From NCBI GenBank assembly GCA_021783685.1, contig JAJXTQ010000077.1, positions 1 through 8,006 on the forward strand: DNA of 8,006 nucleotides. Reading direction: 5' to 3'. Position numbers and translations under genes: made by a program. Positions 6,308-8,006 of the stretch are shown here, piece after piece (within the stretch, counting starts at the first letter, position 1; every line of letters starts with the position of its first letter). This DNA comes from Pseudomonadota bacterium (GTDB taxonomy: Bacteria > Pseudomonadota > Gammaproteobacteria > UBA5335). The notes beneath the pieces were generated by a model. The model saw only the letters and a program-made list of their open reading frames with translations. It did not search any database and was not told the DNA's origin.

Positions 6308-8006
6308 ATGAAGCCGATATTGCTCACCGGCGCGCTGCTGGCGGCGCTGGCCATGCCCCTCGTGTCCCCTCCAGCTAGCGCCCAGGCTGCGCCGGGGCCG
6401 GTGCAAGCCCTGATCCGCTATCCCAGCATCCACGGCAACACCGTGGTCTTCGAGGCCGGTGGCTCGGTCTGGAAAGTGCCGGAGCAGGGCGGCGAAGCCA
6501 CGCGGCTGACGTCGGATTCGGGCTACGACTCGCATCCCCTCATTTCGCCTGATGGCCGCTGGGTGGCTTTCACCGGCTGGTATCGCGGCAACACCGACGT
6601 GTACGTCGTCTCCATCGATGGTGGCCCCGTCAGGCAACTAACCTGGCGTTCGGTGAACGCACCGTTCAATGGCAAGATCATGACGGCGCCCGACAATGTC
6701 GTCATTGGCTGGACGCCGGATAGCCGTGACGTGGTGTTCCTCTCCCGCCGCGACAGTTTCAATCCGCAGATCGAGCGCGCCTTCGAGGTGCCGGTCGCGG
6801 GCGGCTTGCCCACCGCGCTGCCGATGCCGTGGACCGGGCCGCTCTCGTTCAACGTCACCGGCACGGCCGTCGCGTACAACGAGCTCTCGCGCACGTTGCG
6901 ACCCTTCCATCGCAAGCATTATTTCGGTGGCCAGGCCGACAACATCTACACGTATGACCTTGCAACCGGCGCGAGCAGCCAGTTGACGCACTGGAAGGGC
7001 GAGGACACGTGGCCGATGTGGCTTGGCGACACGCTGTACTTCGCGTCCGACCGTGGCGCCAACGGCGTGCTCAACCTCTGGGAAAAGAACATCCAGACCG
7101 GCGCCGTGCAGCAGGTCAGCGACTTCCCCACCTACGACATCGACTGGCCGAGCCTCGGCAACACCGGCATTGCCCTGACGGATGGCGGCCGGCTCTACGT
7201 CTACAGCTTCGCCACGGGCAAGCTGCTGCAGGTGTCGGTGACCGTTCCGCTGGGTGGTTCGCGCACCCTGCCTTATGAATATGACGCGGCACGGATGATC
7301 CATGGCGCCGACGTGGCGCCGGATGGCAAGCTCGCGGTCTTCAGCGCGCGTGGCGCCCTGTTCACGGTGCCTGCCAAGTTTGGCCACACCACGATGATCA
7401 GCCGGCGCGTGGCCAGCAACGACGTCGATCCCTCGTGGTCGCCCAACGGCCAGTGGATAGCCTACGTCCGCGACGATGGCATCGACAGCCAGGTCATGGT
7501 GCGTCGCGCCGACGGCGCGGGCGCGCCACGGGCGCTGGCGAGCGAGGGCAACCTGACCTACGCCGGTCCGCTGCAATGGAGTCCGGACGGGCACTGGCTG
7601 ACGTACACCGACTCGCGCCAGCGCCTGTGGCTGGTCAATGTCGGAACCGGCGCACGCAAGGAGGTAGCGACCGATCGGCAGAAGATCATCGGCGCGTTCC
7701 AGGACGTCGCGTTCTCGCCGGACAGCCGCTGGCTGGCTTTTTCCAAGCACCTGCCCAACCACGTCCACGCCTTGTTCATCTATGGCGTTGGCGATGGCCA
7801 CCTGCACCAAGTGAGTCGAGGCGATTTCAACGACAGCAACCCAGTCTTCTCCAGCGACGGCAAGTACCTGTACTTCGTCTCGGCGAGGCTCGTGAATCCA
7901 GTGCTTTCCGCCTACAACTTCGGCGCTTCCGGCGTGGTGCCCGGCGGCCTTTACGTCACCACGCTCCGCGCCGATACGCCGTCGCCGTTCGCGCCCCGTA
8001 CCCAGT
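6308..8006 (+). CDS. Secreted tricorn-type S41 peptidase homologue, N-terminal part (3' truncated by window edge)
   Basis: 566 residues are visible with no stop before the window ends. A signal peptide is clear: Met-Lys, a hydrophobic core at residues 4-19, and an ASA cleavage site before Gln26, so the mature protein is probably periplasmic or secreted. RYPSIHGNTVVFEAGG at about 37-52 resembles the opening of the tricorn protease beta-propeller. Repeated propeller blades show the TolB/WD-like 'SPDG-x-W-hydrophobic-A-F/Y' signature at about 80, 136, 337, 378, 425, 470 and 515. These propellers are thought to gate or filter peptides entering the tricorn active site. The catalytic PDZ and S41 serine-protease domains, normally C-terminal in proteins of about 1070-1100 residues, lie beyond the window, so catalytic competence cannot be judged. 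Alternatives are a TolB-like propeller protein or an amidohydrolase with a WD40-like N-terminus. Archaeal tricorn is cytoplasmic, so the signal peptide implies a different location here. It is probably transcribed separately from tldD. Confidence 0.82.
   Translation, partial: MKPILLTGALLAALAMPLVSPPASAQAAPGPVQALIRYPSIHGNTVVFEAGGSVWKVPEQGGEATRLTSDSGYDSHPLISPDGRWVAFTGWYRGNTDVYVVSIDGGPVRQLTWRSVNAPFNGKIMTAPDNVVIGWTPDSRDVVFLSRRDSFNPQIERAFEVPVAGGLPTALPMPWTGPLSFNVTGTAVAYNELSRTLRPFHRKHYFGGQADNIYTYDLATGASSQLTHWKGEDTWPMWLGDTLYFASDRGANGVLNLWEKNIQTGAVQQVSDFPTYDIDWPSLGNTGIALTDGGRLYVYSFATGKLLQVSVTVPLGGSRTLPYEYDAARMIHGADVAPDGKLAVFSARGALFTVPAKFGHTTMISRRVASNDVDPSWSPNGQWIAYVRDDGIDSQVMVRRADGAGAPRALASEGNLTYAGPLQWSPDGHWLTYTDSRQRLWLVNVGTGARKEVATDRQKIIGAFQDVAFSPDSRWLAFSKHLPNHVHALFIYGVGDGHLHQVSRGDFNDSNPVFSSDGKYLYFVSARLVNPVLSAYNFGASGVVPGGLYVTTLRADTPSPFAPRTQ

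Noticed and set aside
6638..7810. Minus-strand open frame of 390 codons inside the tricorn homologue
   Set aside because: It mirrors the codon bias of the plus-strand gene, which has a signal peptide, ribosome site and propeller repeats. No recognisable domain is seen in the antisense product.

Overview
The window is GC-rich bacterial chromosome. All four coding sequences lie on the + strand. The order rng - yhdP - tldD is classic for gammaproteobacteria; in E. coli it follows mreBCD-maf. The high GC, GTG starts, GC-rich codon use, GTAG-headed palindromes and a proteobacterial tricorn-type protease together suggest Xanthomonadales, perhaps Rhodanobacteraceae such as Rhodanobacter, Dyella or Luteibacter. 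The taxonomic placement is inference. The gene identities rest on recognisable family motifs.

Layout: 1-780 is the C-terminal half of ribonuclease G, whose 5' end lies outside the window. After 12 bases comes yhdP (793-4620), a giant AsmA-like envelope protein with one N-terminal membrane anchor. A 78-base gap with a REP-like palindromic element leads to tldD (4699-6138), the zinc-protease subunit of TldD/TldE(PmbA). A 169-base intergenic stretch with three potential stem-loops precedes a secreted tricorn-type S41 protease homologue. That gene starts at 6308 and runs off the right edge, with only the signal peptide and beta-propeller region visible.

How they work together: rng and yhdP are almost certainly co-transcribed. 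tldD probably belongs to the same transcript or is driven from nearby. The proteins act in RNA processing, in bridging the inner and outer membranes for lipid transport, and in cytoplasmic peptide proteolysis, so they look like a housekeeping group rather than one pathway. The tricorn homologue has its own leader region and is probably a separate transcription unit. It would act outside the cytoplasm on peptides or proteins.

I see no mobile element, CRISPR array, tRNA, rRNA or clear novel system. The points worth a second look are the two intergenic palindromic regions, the tldD start, the lack of a gene between yhdP and tldD, and the protease next to tldD.
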